From Sphingomonas sp. BT-65 (GTDB lineage: Bacteria > Pseudomonadota > Alphaproteobacteria > Sphingomonadales > Sphingomonadaceae): DNA of 64,000 nt. The notes under the pieces are model-generated. The model saw only the letters and a list, made by a program, of their open reading frames with translations. It made no database searches and had not been told where the DNA came from. Of the stretch, positions 21,087 through 30,608 are shown in pieces. Position 1 is the first letter of the stretch; every line of letters begins with the position of its first letter. The stretch spans positions 1,364,001 through 1,428,000 of the forward strand of contig NZ_JAPCIA010000001.1 of NCBI RefSeq assembly GCF_026107375.2, given 5' to 3'. The position numbers and the translations under genes were made by a program.

Positions 21087-22421
21087 GTGCACCACCCCGG
21101 CGCGCATCACGAAGCCGACCGATTTCAGCACCTTCACGTCGCTCAGCGGATCGCCGCTGACCGCGATGATATCGGCACTCTTGCCCGGCTCGATGCTGCC
21201 GACCTCCTTTGCCAGCCCGAGCAGGTCGGCGGCGTTGACCGTCGCCGCGGCGATCGCCTGCATCGGCGTCATGCCGTGCTTGACCATCAGCTCGAACTCG
21301 TCGGCATTGCGGCCGTGCTTCGATACGCCGGCATCGGTGCCGAAGGCGATCTTGACGCCCGCCGGCATCGCCTTCTCCAGCGCCTTGCCGGTGATCGAGA
21401 TGCGCCAGTCGATCTTGGCGCGCACCGCGGGCGGGTAGGCGTTTGGATCCTTGGCGATCCGCTCGAGATAGCCGTTCACGGTCGACAGCGTGGGCACGTA
21501 ATAGGCGCCGGTCTTCTTGAACAACGCGATGCTCTCGTCGTCGATCAGCGTGCCGTGCTCGATCGAATCGACCCCGGCGCGCAGCGCCACCGCGATGCCG
21601 TCGGCGCCGTGGGCATGCGCCGCAACCTTGCGGCCATAGAGGCGTGCGGTCTCGACGATCGCCTTGGCTTCCTCGTCGAACATCTGCTTGCCGAGCCCGG
21701 CACCGATGCGGCTGTTGACCCCGCCGGTGGTCGCGATCTTGATGACATCGGCGCCGCGGCCAATTTGAAGGCGCACCGCCTTGCGGCATTCGTCGGCCCC
21801 GTCGCACAGGTTCGGCGTGCCGAGCGCTTCGTGCAGATCCTCGACGATGCCGAGCCGCTGGTCGCCATGGCCCGAGGTCGTCGAGATGCCCATCCCGGCG
21901 TCGACGATGCGCGGGCCCTCGACCCAGCCGCGCGCGATCGCCTCGCGCAGCGCCAGCGTCGCGCCTGCGTCGCCCAGATTGCGCACCGTGGTGAAGCCCG
22001 CCATCAGCGTCTTGCGCCCGTTCCACAGCGCCTCATAGGCGCCCAGCTGCTTGCTCTCGGTGAACTCGGCGAGCAGCCCCTCCTGCCCGGCGCGGTCGGA
22101 GCTCAGATGGACATGGCTGTCGATCAGGCCCGGCAATACGGTCCTGTCGCGCAAGTCGATCACCGGCGCCTCGCCAAGCGGCGTCACATGGCCCTCATAG
22201 ACCCCAGCGATCTTGCCGTCCTTGATCGCGATCGTGCTCGCGCCGCGCGGCGCCTGGCCCGGCCGGTCGAGCAACCTGCCGGCGTGGATATAGCGATCGG
22301 TCGCAGGCGCGGCTGTCTGAGCGTGGGTCCCGGCGATCGCCAGCCACAACGCCGTGATCACCGCCAGAGGACGCGCGGCATGATTCGCGGCCCTGCCGCC
22401 GCGGAAGTTCTCAAAGTTCAC
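21075..22421 (-). CDS. exported metal-dependent amidohydrolase
   Basis: I start at GTG 22421 (448 aa), preceded by a G-run ribosome site; the frame stays open to 22478. Residues 10-35 form a signal peptide ending T-H-A-Q. The catalytic part is an imidazolonepropionase-type amidohydrolase: L-I-D-S-H-V-H-L (the H-x-H metal pair), A-H-A-H-G, S-I-E-H-G-T and F-G-T-D-A-G, supplying further metal His and the catalytic Asp. Related exported enzymes include Xaa-Arg dipeptidases and prolidases, so a peptidase-like role is possible. It stands alone before the PHA genes. Confidence 0.85.
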   Translation of the reverse strand: MNFENFRGGRAANHAARPLAVITALWLAIAGTHAQTAAPATDRYIHAGRLLDRPGQAPRGASTIAIKDGKIAGVYEGHVTPLGEAPVIDLRDRTVLPGLIDSHVHLSSDRAGQEGLLAEFTESKQLGAYEALWNGRKTLMAGFTTVRNLGDAGATLALREAIARGWVEGPRIVDAGMGISTTSGHGDQRLGIVEDLHEALGTPNLCDGADECRKAVRLQIGRGADVIKIATTGGVNSRIGAGLGKQMFDEEAKAIVETARLYGRKVAAHAHGADGIAVALRAGVDSIEHGTLIDDESIALFKKTGAYYVPTLSTVNGYLERIAKDPNAYPPAVRAKIDWRISITGKALEKAMPAGVKIAFGTDAGVSKHGRNADEFELMVKHGMTPMQAIAAATVNAADLLGLAKEVGSIEPGKSADIIAVSGDPLSDVKVLKSVGFVMRAGVVHKGP

Positions 22422-22567
22422 ACTACGTCCCCCCCGATTCCCCTCCCCCGAAGGTACGGCGCACAGACGTTTGAACAAGGAGGAAGGCTTGCCGAATGCG
22501 CATCCGGCGAGGCAAGCAAATCAAATCCTACATTGCAACCCTCGGCGCGCGAGGGCCGACGGCGCGC

Positions 22568-23125
22568 TCAGCCGAGCTTGTCGATCTTGTCCTGCAGCGA
22601 GGCGAGCTGCGCCTTCAAAGCGGCGATTTCCTCGTCCTTGCTCTTCTCCGGCGCCGCGGGCGTGCCGGGCGCGCCCGGCGCGCCCGGCTTGAATGCCTCG
22701 GCCGCGGCTTCGAACATCGCCATGTTGCGCTTGGCGATCTCGGCGAAGGGCGAGTTGGCGAACGCCCCCTCGACCGCCGACTTGAACTGCGCCTGGTTGC
22801 GGCGGAAGCTCTCCATCGAAGCCTCGAGATAGCCCGGCACCACCGCCTGCATCGAATCGCCGTAGAGCGCGATCAGCTGGCGCAGGAAGTTGACCGGCAG
22901 CAGCGTCTGGCCGCGCGCTTCCTCTTCCATGATGATCTGCGTCAGGACATTATGCGTGATGTCCTCCTCGGTCTTGGCATCGACGACCTTGAAGTCTCGC
23001 CCCTCGCGCGTCATCGCCGCGAGATGGTCGAGCGTGATGTAGGACGAGGTTTCGGTGTTGTAGAGACGCCGGTTCGCGTATTTCTTGATGATGACCGGGC
23101 CATCGGTATTCGCCGTTTTCTTCAT
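22568..23125 (-). CDS. phaR: polyhydroxyalkanoate synthesis repressor PhaR
   Basis: With ATG 23125 as start (185 aa) the N-terminus matches the PHB/PHA accumulation regulator DNA-binding domain: I-I-K-K-Y-A-N-R-R-L-Y-N-T-x-x-S-x-Y-I-T-L, then the PHB accumulation domain (T-x-N-V-L-T-Q-I-I-x-E-E-E). The tail is Ala/Pro-rich with a short coiled coil. PhaR represses phasin and PHA genes and is released by binding the polymer. It is divergent from the PHA-synthase-like gene with only about 23 bases between starts. Confidence 0.94.
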   Translation of the reverse strand: MKKTANTDGPVIIKKYANRRLYNTETSSYITLDHLAAMTREGRDFKVVDAKTEEDITHNVLTQIIMEEEARGQTLLPVNFLRQLIALYGDSMQAVVPGYLEASMESFRRNQAQFKSAVEGAFANSPFAEIAKRNMAMFEAAAEAFKPGAPGAPGTPAAPEKSKDEEIAALKAQLASLQDKIDKLG

Positions 23126-23148
23126 CTGGACCCCCGCGGGTGTTTGAC

Positions 23149-24210
23149 ATGTCCCTAACACCCTTTGATGACGCACCGCAACACGGACCGCGTCCGCTCC
23201 CTCTCTTTCTGGGACTGCTGCGCAGCGAGACCGCAGCATCGCCCGAGCGGCGCGCGGCGGCGCTCGCCGGACTCGCCGCCTATCAGGCCGCGCGGCGTCC
23301 GCGCCCGCGCCGGCCGATGCCGGCGATCGCGCGCGCCGGACGCGCGATGCTCCGCGACTATGGGGGAAACGGGCCGCCAGTGGTGTTCGTCCCCTCGCTG
23401 ATCAATCCGCCATTGATCCTCGACATGCCCTATCGCCGCTCGCTGCTGCGCTGGCTGTCGCGCCAGGGCGTGCGGCCGCTGCTGCTCGACTGGGGCACCC
23501 CCGCCCCGCAGGACCGCGCGCAGGACGTTGCGCAGCATGTCGAGGAGATGCTGATTCCGCTGCTGCGCAGCATCGGCGTGCCGGTCGCGCTGGCCGGCTA
23601 TTGCCTGGGCGGCACGATGGCGGTGGCCGCTGCGGCCGCGGTGCCGGTGCGCGGGCTCGCGCTGATCGCCGCGCCTTGGCGCTTCTCCGGCTTCGGGGAA
23701 GAGGCGCTCGAGCGGATCGATTCGCTGTGGCAGGCCGCGCATGAGACGTGCGACACGCTCGGCCTAGTTCCGATGGAGGTGCTCCAGGCGGGCTTCTGGC
23801 AGCTCGATCCCGCGCGCACGATCGCCAAGTACGAGCGCTTCGGCCGCCTCGACCCGGCGAGCGCCGAGGCCAGGTCCTTCGTCGCGATGGAGGACTGGGC
23901 CAATGCCGGCGCGCCGCTGACCTATGCCGCCGGCCGCCAGCTCTTCGACCACCTGTTCACCGCCGATCTGCCCGGCCGCGGGCTATGGCACGTGGCGGGC
24001 GCGACCGCCGATCCGGCCACGCTCCCCTGCCCCGCGGTCGAGTTCGTCTCGCTCACCGACCGCATCGTTCCCGCCGCCAGCGCGGCTGGCCTGCGCGACC
24101 GCCGCGAGCTGCGCCTCGGCCATGTCGGAATGATGGTCGGCTCCTCGGCCAAAAGGTCTCTGTGGCAACCGCTTGCGCACTGGCTAACCGCGCTGCCGAC
24201 CACTAGATAA
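23149..24210 (+). CDS. PHA-synthase-like alpha/beta hydrolase
   Basis: 353 residues from ATG 23149; GTG 23140 in the same frame is an alternative. The fold is the PhaC alpha/beta hydrolase: V-V-F-V-P-S-L-I-N near 83-91, L-L-L-D-W-G, G-Y-C-L-G-G with the nucleophile Cys152, then L-T-D-R-I-V-P and G-H-V-G for the catalytic Asp and His. At this size it is nearer class III PhaC or PHA-synthase-like proteins than class I enzymes (about 570 aa), and no PhaE is nearby. It may polymerise hydroxyacyl-CoA or act on the polymer. phaR and phaA flank it. Confidence 0.8.
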   Translation: MSLTPFDDAPQHGPRPLPLFLGLLRSETAASPERRAAALAGLAAYQAARRPRPRRPMPAIARAGRAMLRDYGGNGPPVVFVPSLINPPLILDMPYRRSLLRWLSRQGVRPLLLDWGTPAPQDRAQDVAQHVEEMLIPLLRSIGVPVALAGYCLGGTMAVAAAAAVPVRGLALIAAPWRFSGFGEEALERIDSLWQAAHETCDTLGLVPMEVLQAGFWQLDPARTIAKYERFGRLDPASAEARSFVAMEDWANAGAPLTYAAGRQLFDHLFTADLPGRGLWHVAGATADPATLPCPAVEFVSLTDRIVPAASAAGLRDRRELRLGHVGMMVGSSAKRSLWQPLAHWLTALPTTR

Positions 24211-24237
24211 CGGGAAACCAACCGGAGTCCCGCACCC

Positions 24238-25413
<1,176 letters not shown>

Positions 25414-25634
25414 CCGCCCGAACCCGTTTTTTCGCGCACGCAACAAACGAAAAGTCACAGCTTCGCGCATGATTTTTCATTGCTGCTTCATGCATGGCGC
25501 GTTGCACAAATGTGACATTCTGGCCACATCCCGTTCCGAAATTGCGTCGAACGGGGGAACTTTTCTTGCCAGAAGATGAACGAGAAGGTTTCCTATGAGA
25601 CGGACCGGCATTCAGCCGGGCATAGGGGACCTAC

Positions 25635-28600
25635 ATGAACATCAGCCGCCTTTTGACGGCGACCGCGCTTGCCAGCGCGGCTTTCGCCATTCCGCACGCC
25701 GCTTGGGCACAGGACACCTCGACCGGCCAGACCGAAGAAACCGCCGCTGAGGAATCTGAAACCGATGAGGCCGTCGTCATCACCGGCTCGCGCATCCGCA
25801 GCCCCAACATCACGGCGGACGTGCCCGTCACCTCGATCGGCGGCGAGACGATCTTCCAATCAAGCGACCAGAATGTCGGCGAGTTGCTGAACGACCTGCC
25901 GCAGCTGCGCAGCACCTTCGCGCAGCAGAATCCGGGTTCAGGCATCGGCATCGCCGGTCTCAACCTGCTCGACCTTCGCGGTCTCGGCACGCAGCGCACG
26001 CTGGTGCTGGTCAACGGTCGCCGCCACGTTCCCGCCGACATCCTCAACAATGCGGTGTCGCCGGACGTGACCTCGATTCCGAACGACCTGATCGAGCGCG
26101 TCGATATCGTGACCGGCGGCAACTCCGCGGTCTATGGTTCGGACGCGATCGCGGGTGTGGTCAATTTCGTGCTGCGTCGCTCGTTTGAGGGCGTGCAAAT
26201 TCGTGGCTCGGCCAGCACGACGCAGGAGGGCTTTGGCTCCTCGCAATATGTTTCGGCGATGGTCGGCCAGAACTTCGGCGAAGGCCGCGGAAACATCACG
26301 GTGCATGGCGAATATACGCGCTCGGATCGCGTCTATGCGTCGGATGTGCCGTGGTTCCGTGAACAGGCCGGCCTGTTCACGGTCGATGCCGACGTCGGCG
26401 GCCTGGCCAACGGCAGCGACGGGTTTCCCGACGCCATCTTCCTGCGCAATGTGCGCAGCGGCACGATCAACCCCAACGGCCTTATCGCGATCAATCAGCG
26501 GAATATGCCGAACGGTCTCTGCGGGAACGCGACAGCGTCTAATAACGGTCCGTCGAATACCAACGGCGCGGCGTTCAGCTGCTCCTACATCTTCGGTGGT
26601 GACGGGCGGCTGATCGAGCAGACCGGCACGCGCTTCGGCACTGGCATCAACGCCAGCCGTATCGGCGGCAACGGTCAGACCGGCCGCGAGGGCAAGACGC
26701 TGTCGATCATGCCGTTCCTTGAGCGCTACAACTTCAACATGCTGAGCCATTACGAGTTCAGCCCGGCGCTGGAAGTGTTCTTCGAGGGCAAGTTCAATCG
26801 CGTGAACGCGGTGGGCAATAATGCCGGCCCGTCGTTCATCCAGTCACCGTCGGCGGCGCAGGGTTCGGTCGGCGACTTCCGCGAGCGCGTACGGCTTGAC
26901 AACCCCTTCCTCAACCCCGCCGATCGGACTACGCTGTCGAACCTGATCCTGGCATCGAACTGCCGCCCCAGCTTGCAGGACACTTGTCCCGAGCGGACAA
27001 ATATCGGAACGGCCCAGGCGCCGGTCTTCATTAACGGCAATCTTACCGATGCCGATCGTGCCGCGATCGCCGCCGGAACCTATCGCGTGCAAATCAACCG
27101 CAACCTGCTCGACGTCGGGCTGCGCGATGAACACTTCCAGCGCGATACCTATCGTGTGGTGGCCGGCCTCCGCGGTACGTTCAACACCGACTGGTCGTAT
27201 GAAATCTCGGCCAACTACGGCAAGTTCGAGCAGACCCAGGTGACGCGCGGCTTCATCGATCGCCAGCGTTTCTCGCTGTCGATGGACGCGGGCCGCAATC
27301 CGGTGACGGGCCAGATCCAGTGCCGTTCGCAGTTCGATCCAGCTGCGGCCGTCGCGGACCAGCGTACCGACACGGTGTCGGTGGGACTTCGTGCGCGGAA
27401 CGCGGCGCGCCTCGCCGCCGATATCGCCGCATGCCGGCCCTACAACCCGTTCGGTGCGGCCGACAATACCGCGGCGATCGACTATTTCTCGGTCGATTCC
27501 CACGTGAAAGCGAGCCTGGAGCAGTTTGTCGGGCAGGCGTTCGTGTCGGGTGACCTGAGCCAGCTGTTCGAACTGCCGGGCGGTCCGATCCGCTTCGCGA
27601 TCGGCGGCGAGTATCGGCGCGAAGAGGCATTCTACCAACAGCCCGCATTCGTCAGCGACGGCTTCACCAACAACGTCGTCATCCCCACCTTCTCGCCGCC
27701 GGCGTTCGAGGTGAAGGAAGCGTTCGGCGAGTTGCAGCTGCCGCTGCTGAGGGACACGCCGTTCTTCCACGAACTGACGGTGACCGGCGCCGCCCGCGTC
27801 TCGGATTATGGTGGCGGCACGGGCGTGGTCTACGCCTATAACGGTGGCGTGCAGTGGGCACCGATCCGTGATCTGCGCCTGCGCGGTAACTACGCCCGCG
27901 CGGTGCGCGCACCGAACGTGTCGGAAACCGGCTTCCCGCTGGTGCCGAACTTCGCGAACAACATCGTCGATCCATGCGATGCGGTGGCGATCAACTCGGG
28001 TAGCCAGTTCCGTCGCGCGAACTGCACCACGGCGGTCGGCGCGAACCTCTCCAACCTGCCCTCGCGCACCTACTCGCTGCCGATCGTCAGCGGTTCGAAT
28101 CCGAACCTCGAGGCGGAAACGTCCGACTCGTACACGATCGGTGGCGTGCTGCAGCCGCGATTCATTCCAGGCCTGGCGCTGACGGTCGACTATTACGACA
28201 TCACGGTGAACGGGATCATCGCGAGCGTCGGCGCACAGACGATCCTTAACAACTGCTATGACTTCGCAACGCTCAACAACGTGTTCTGCAGCGCCTTCAC
28301 CCGTTTCGCGGGTCCGGGCAGCGGGCCGAACGGCGAGCTGCCGGGCGCGATCCTGGGCAACTCGCTGGTCGTGGCGCCGCTCAACTTCGCCGAGCGCAAG
28401 GCGCGCGGCATCGACGTCAACCTGCAGTATAGCAAGCGTTTCGGTCAGGATTTCCGGCTGTTGGCCAACCTGATCTACGTCCACACACTGCAGCGGAGCA
28501 ACTTCGAGGATCCCACCAACCCGAACTTCGAGAATCGCATTCTTAGCGAAGTCGGCGATCCGCAGGACGAGTTCCGCTTCGATATCGACCTGGGTTACAA

Positions 28601-28940
28601 GGACTTCACGTTCGGTTACCGCTTCCGGTTCATCGGTGAGCAGTTCACCTCGACTTACGAGACCTTCCGGGACGGCATCAACGGCTTGCCGGCCTCGAAT
28701 ATCGATGCGATCGCCCCCCAGGAATATCCGGTCATTACCTATTCGGATATCCGATTCGAGTGGGACGTTGCCGGTTCGGAAGCAGGCGACAACAAGTCGA
28801 AGGGTCTGCGGTTCTACTTCGGTGTCGACAATCTGTTTAACCAGCTCCCACCGCTCGGCACGACGGCGACGGGTGTCGGTACGGCGATTTACGACTTCCG
28901 CGGCCGCAGCTTCTATTTCGGCGCGCGCGCGCGTTTCTGA
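25635..28940 (+). CDS. TonB-dependent outer membrane receptor
   Basis: 1101 residues. A signal peptide (1-25, ending A-W-A-Q) is followed by an acidic linker and a TonB-box-like stretch E-A-V-V-I-T-G-S-R-I-R near 45-55. The plug domain (about 60-175) has R-G-L-G-T-Q-R-T-L-V-L-V-N-G-R-R, D-L-I-E-R-V-D-I-V-T-G-G-N-S-A-V-Y-G-S-D, then the 22-strand barrel with the aromatic C-terminus Y-F-G-A-R-A-R-F. Sphingomonads carry many such receptors for sugars, peptides or siderophores; no neighbouring gene reveals this one's ligand. It is a single-gene unit ended by a strong terminator. Confidence 0.95.
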   Translation: MNISRLLTATALASAAFAIPHAAWAQDTSTGQTEETAAEESETDEAVVITGSRIRSPNITADVPVTSIGGETIFQSSDQNVGELLNDLPQLRSTFAQQNPGSGIGIAGLNLLDLRGLGTQRTLVLVNGRRHVPADILNNAVSPDVTSIPNDLIERVDIVTGGNSAVYGSDAIAGVVNFVLRRSFEGVQIRGSASTTQEGFGSSQYVSAMVGQNFGEGRGNITVHGEYTRSDRVYASDVPWFREQAGLFTVDADVGGLANGSDGFPDAIFLRNVRSGTINPNGLIAINQRNMPNGLCGNATASNNGPSNTNGAAFSCSYIFGGDGRLIEQTGTRFGTGINASRIGGNGQTGREGKTLSIMPFLERYNFNMLSHYEFSPALEVFFEGKFNRVNAVGNNAGPSFIQSPSAAQGSVGDFRERVRLDNPFLNPADRTTLSNLILASNCRPSLQDTCPERTNIGTAQAPVFINGNLTDADRAAIAAGTYRVQINRNLLDVGLRDEHFQRDTYRVVAGLRGTFNTDWSYEISANYGKFEQTQVTRGFIDRQRFSLSMDAGRNPVTGQIQCRSQFDPAAAVADQRTDTVSVGLRARNAARLAADIAACRPYNPFGAADNTAAIDYFSVDSHVKASLEQFVGQAFVSGDLSQLFELPGGPIRFAIGGEYRREEAFYQQPAFVSDGFTNNVVIPTFSPPAFEVKEAFGELQLPLLRDTPFFHELTVTGAARVSDYGGGTGVVYAYNGGVQWAPIRDLRLRGNYARAVRAPNVSETGFPLVPNFANNIVDPCDAVAINSGSQFRRANCTTAVGANLSNLPSRTYSLPIVSGSNPNLEAETSDSYTIGGVLQPRFIPGLALTVDYYDITVNGIIASVGAQTILNNCYDFATLNNVFCSAFTRFAGPGSGPNGELPGAILGNSLVVAPLNFAERKARGIDVNLQYSKRFGQDFRLLANLIYVHTLQRSNFEDPTNPNFENRILSEVGDPQDEFRFDIDLGYKDFTFGYRFRFIGEQFTSTYETFRDGINGLPASNIDAIAPQEYPVITYSDIRFEWDVAGSEAGDNKSKGLRFYFGVDNLFNQLPPLGTTATGVGTAIYDFRGRSFYFGARARF

Positions 28941-28983
28941 TCGATCGGGTCCTTCTGGACCTAACCTTTCAGCGGACATGAAA

Positions 28984-29022
28984 AGGCCGGCGGTTCCTAT
29001 CGGAAACGCCGGCCTCTTTTTT
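28984..29022 (+). terminator. strong rho-independent terminator of the TonB receptor gene
   Basis: AGGCCGGCG (28984-28992) pairs with CGCCGGCCT (29007-29015) over a 14-base loop, followed by CTTTTTT. The plus-strand T-run is long; A residues at 28981-28984 would also give a short run on the minus strand for the convergent gene. Confidence 0.92.
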
Positions 29023-29050
29023 ATACGTGTGCCTTTGTTCGCGGCGCCCC

Positions 29051-29461
29051 TCAGCGCGAGCCGGTCTTCACCCGCGTATACGGCACGAAATCGCCGAGCA
29101 CCGCGAAGCCGCTCCACATCCGCGAGCTGCGGTCGATGAAGTCGACCTTGTCAACGTTGCACAGCTGGCTGCCATAGATCTTGGTCAGCAGGATATCGTC
29201 ATCGTCGAGCTGGTCGGCACCCGAGCGCGGACGGTTGACGTAGAGCCTCGAACCGCTGCGGTAGACGATCGCGGTCTTGTCGATGATCGTGCTGTTGTCC
29301 ATCGCATGTGTCGGCAGGCACTTGACCGGCTTGCCGGCCACGCGCCCCTCGAGCATCTTGGCGAGCTCAGCTTCGCCCTTGGGATATGCCTTTTCCTCGG
29401 CCATCGCGGCGCCCGGAAGCGCCAGCAGTGCGAGCGAGGCGGCAGTCAGCAATGCGCGCAT
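29051..29461 (-). CDS. small exported protein of unknown function
   Basis: 136 residues from ATG 29461, which has a GGAGAAG ribosome site. Residues 1-21 form a signal peptide ending A-M-A. The mature protein carries C-L-P, a T-x-x-x-Y-R-S-G-S-R-L-Y-V-N-R-P motif and a second Cys near the C-terminus, so one disulphide is possible. From memory this pattern recurs in sphingomonad exported proteins. No function is known to me. Confidence 0.75.
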   Translation of the reverse strand: MRALLTAASLALLALPGAAMAEEKAYPKGEAELAKMLEGRVAGKPVKCLPTHAMDNSTIIDKTAIVYRSGSRLYVNRPRSGADQLDDDDILLTKIYGSQLCNVDKVDFIDRSSRMWSGFAVLGDFVPYTRVKTGSR

Positions 29462-29538
29462 CTCACTTCTCCATTTCCAATCGTCCAAGGGAAATGGTGC
29501 CAGATTGCGCCTTTCGCAACGCTGAACCGTTAATCGCG

Positions 29539-30573
29539 CTATTCCCACAACCGGTCGAACCGCCCGCCAAGCCCGGTGATCAGCTCATATTGCGACAGAC
29601 CTGACAACGCCGCCGTCTGCGGCAGGCTATAGTCGATCGTCACCCAATCCCCCTCGGCCAGATCGGGGGCGCCGCTCACATCGAGCGCGGTCAGGTCCAT
29701 CGAGACGCGCCCGATCACCGGCAGCTCGATATCCCCCGCCCACGCGCGTCCCTTGCCCGAGAAGCAGCGCAGATAGCCGTCGGCATAGCCGAGGTTGATG
29801 ATCGCCACCTCGGTATCCGCCTGCGCGGTCCAGGTCGCGTTGTAGCCGACGCTCTGCCCCGCCGGGACCAGCCGTCGCTGGAGCAGCTGTACCTGCGGGA
29901 ACACCACCTGGCGGATCTGCTCCGCGAACGCCGCCACCTGCACCCCGCCATAAAGCGAAATGCCCGGCCGGGTGAGGTCGAAGGCATAGTCCGCGCCGAG
30001 CGCGATCCCCGCCGAATTGGCGAGGCTCATCCGTTTCGCCGCGGTCCGCCCCGCGAGCGCTGCGAACCGCTCGCGCTGCAATGCATTGAGCGGCACATCC
30101 TCGTCGGCGCAGGCGAGATGGCTCATCAGCGTCTCGACCGCGAGCCCGTCGAGCAGGCCCGCCGCGACATCCTCGGGCCGGATGCCCAGCCGGTTCATTC
30201 CAGTATCGACCATCACGTCGCACGCGCCGCCACCGGCCTCGCGCCAGCGCCGCACCTGTTGCACCGTGTTCAGCACCGGCCGCGCTGATCCCGCCGCCAG
30301 AGCGGCGGGCAGATCCTCCTCGCGCATGCCATGCAGCACGGATACCGCCACGCCCAGGCCGGCGAGCGCCAGCGCCTCGTTCCAGGTCGCGACGAAGAAG
30401 TCGCGGCATCCCGCGTCCGCCAGCCGCCGCACGACCTCGCGCGCGCCCAGGCCATAGCCGTTTGCCTTGACCGCCGCGCCGCATGCGGCCGGGCCGCTCA
30501 TCGCGGCGAGGAAGCGCCAGTTGGAGACAAGGGCGTCGCCGTCGAGGCGCAGGCGGAGAGGCGCTGGAATCAT
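29539..30573 (-). CDS. alr: alanine racemase
   Basis: 344 residues. The PLP lysine is Lys36 in A-V-K-A-N-G-Y-G-L-G, the family signature. The TIM-barrel part holds H-L-A-C-A-D and S-L-A-N-S-A-G, and the C-terminal beta-domain has V-G-Y-N-A-T-W with the catalytic Tyr region and G-R-V-S-M-D. It converts L- to D-alanine for peptidoglycan. It is slightly shorter than the common ~360 residues but contains all core motifs. A 35-base gap separates it from the transporter gene upstream on the same strand. Confidence 0.92.
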   Translation of the reverse strand: MIPAPLRLRLDGDALVSNWRFLAAMSGPAACGAAVKANGYGLGAREVVRRLADAGCRDFFVATWNEALALAGLGVAVSVLHGMREEDLPAALAAGSARPVLNTVQQVRRWREAGGGACDVMVDTGMNRLGIRPEDVAAGLLDGLAVETLMSHLACADEDVPLNALQRERFAALAGRTAAKRMSLANSAGIALGADYAFDLTRPGISLYGGVQVAAFAEQIRQVVFPQVQLLQRRLVPAGQSVGYNATWTAQADTEVAIINLGYADGYLRCFSGKGRAWAGDIELPVIGRVSMDLTALDVSGAPDLAEGDWVTIDYSLPQTAALSGLSQYELITGLGGRFDRLWE

Positions 30574-30608
30574 CTCCCCCGGTTAGGGTCCCTTCCCGGC
30601 CTCCGCAA

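Noticed and set aside
26844..29117. A 757-codon minus-strand frame opposite the TonB receptor
   Set aside because: Composition is typical of an antisense shadow, it runs through the terminator hairpin at 28984, and the receptor on the other strand is certain.
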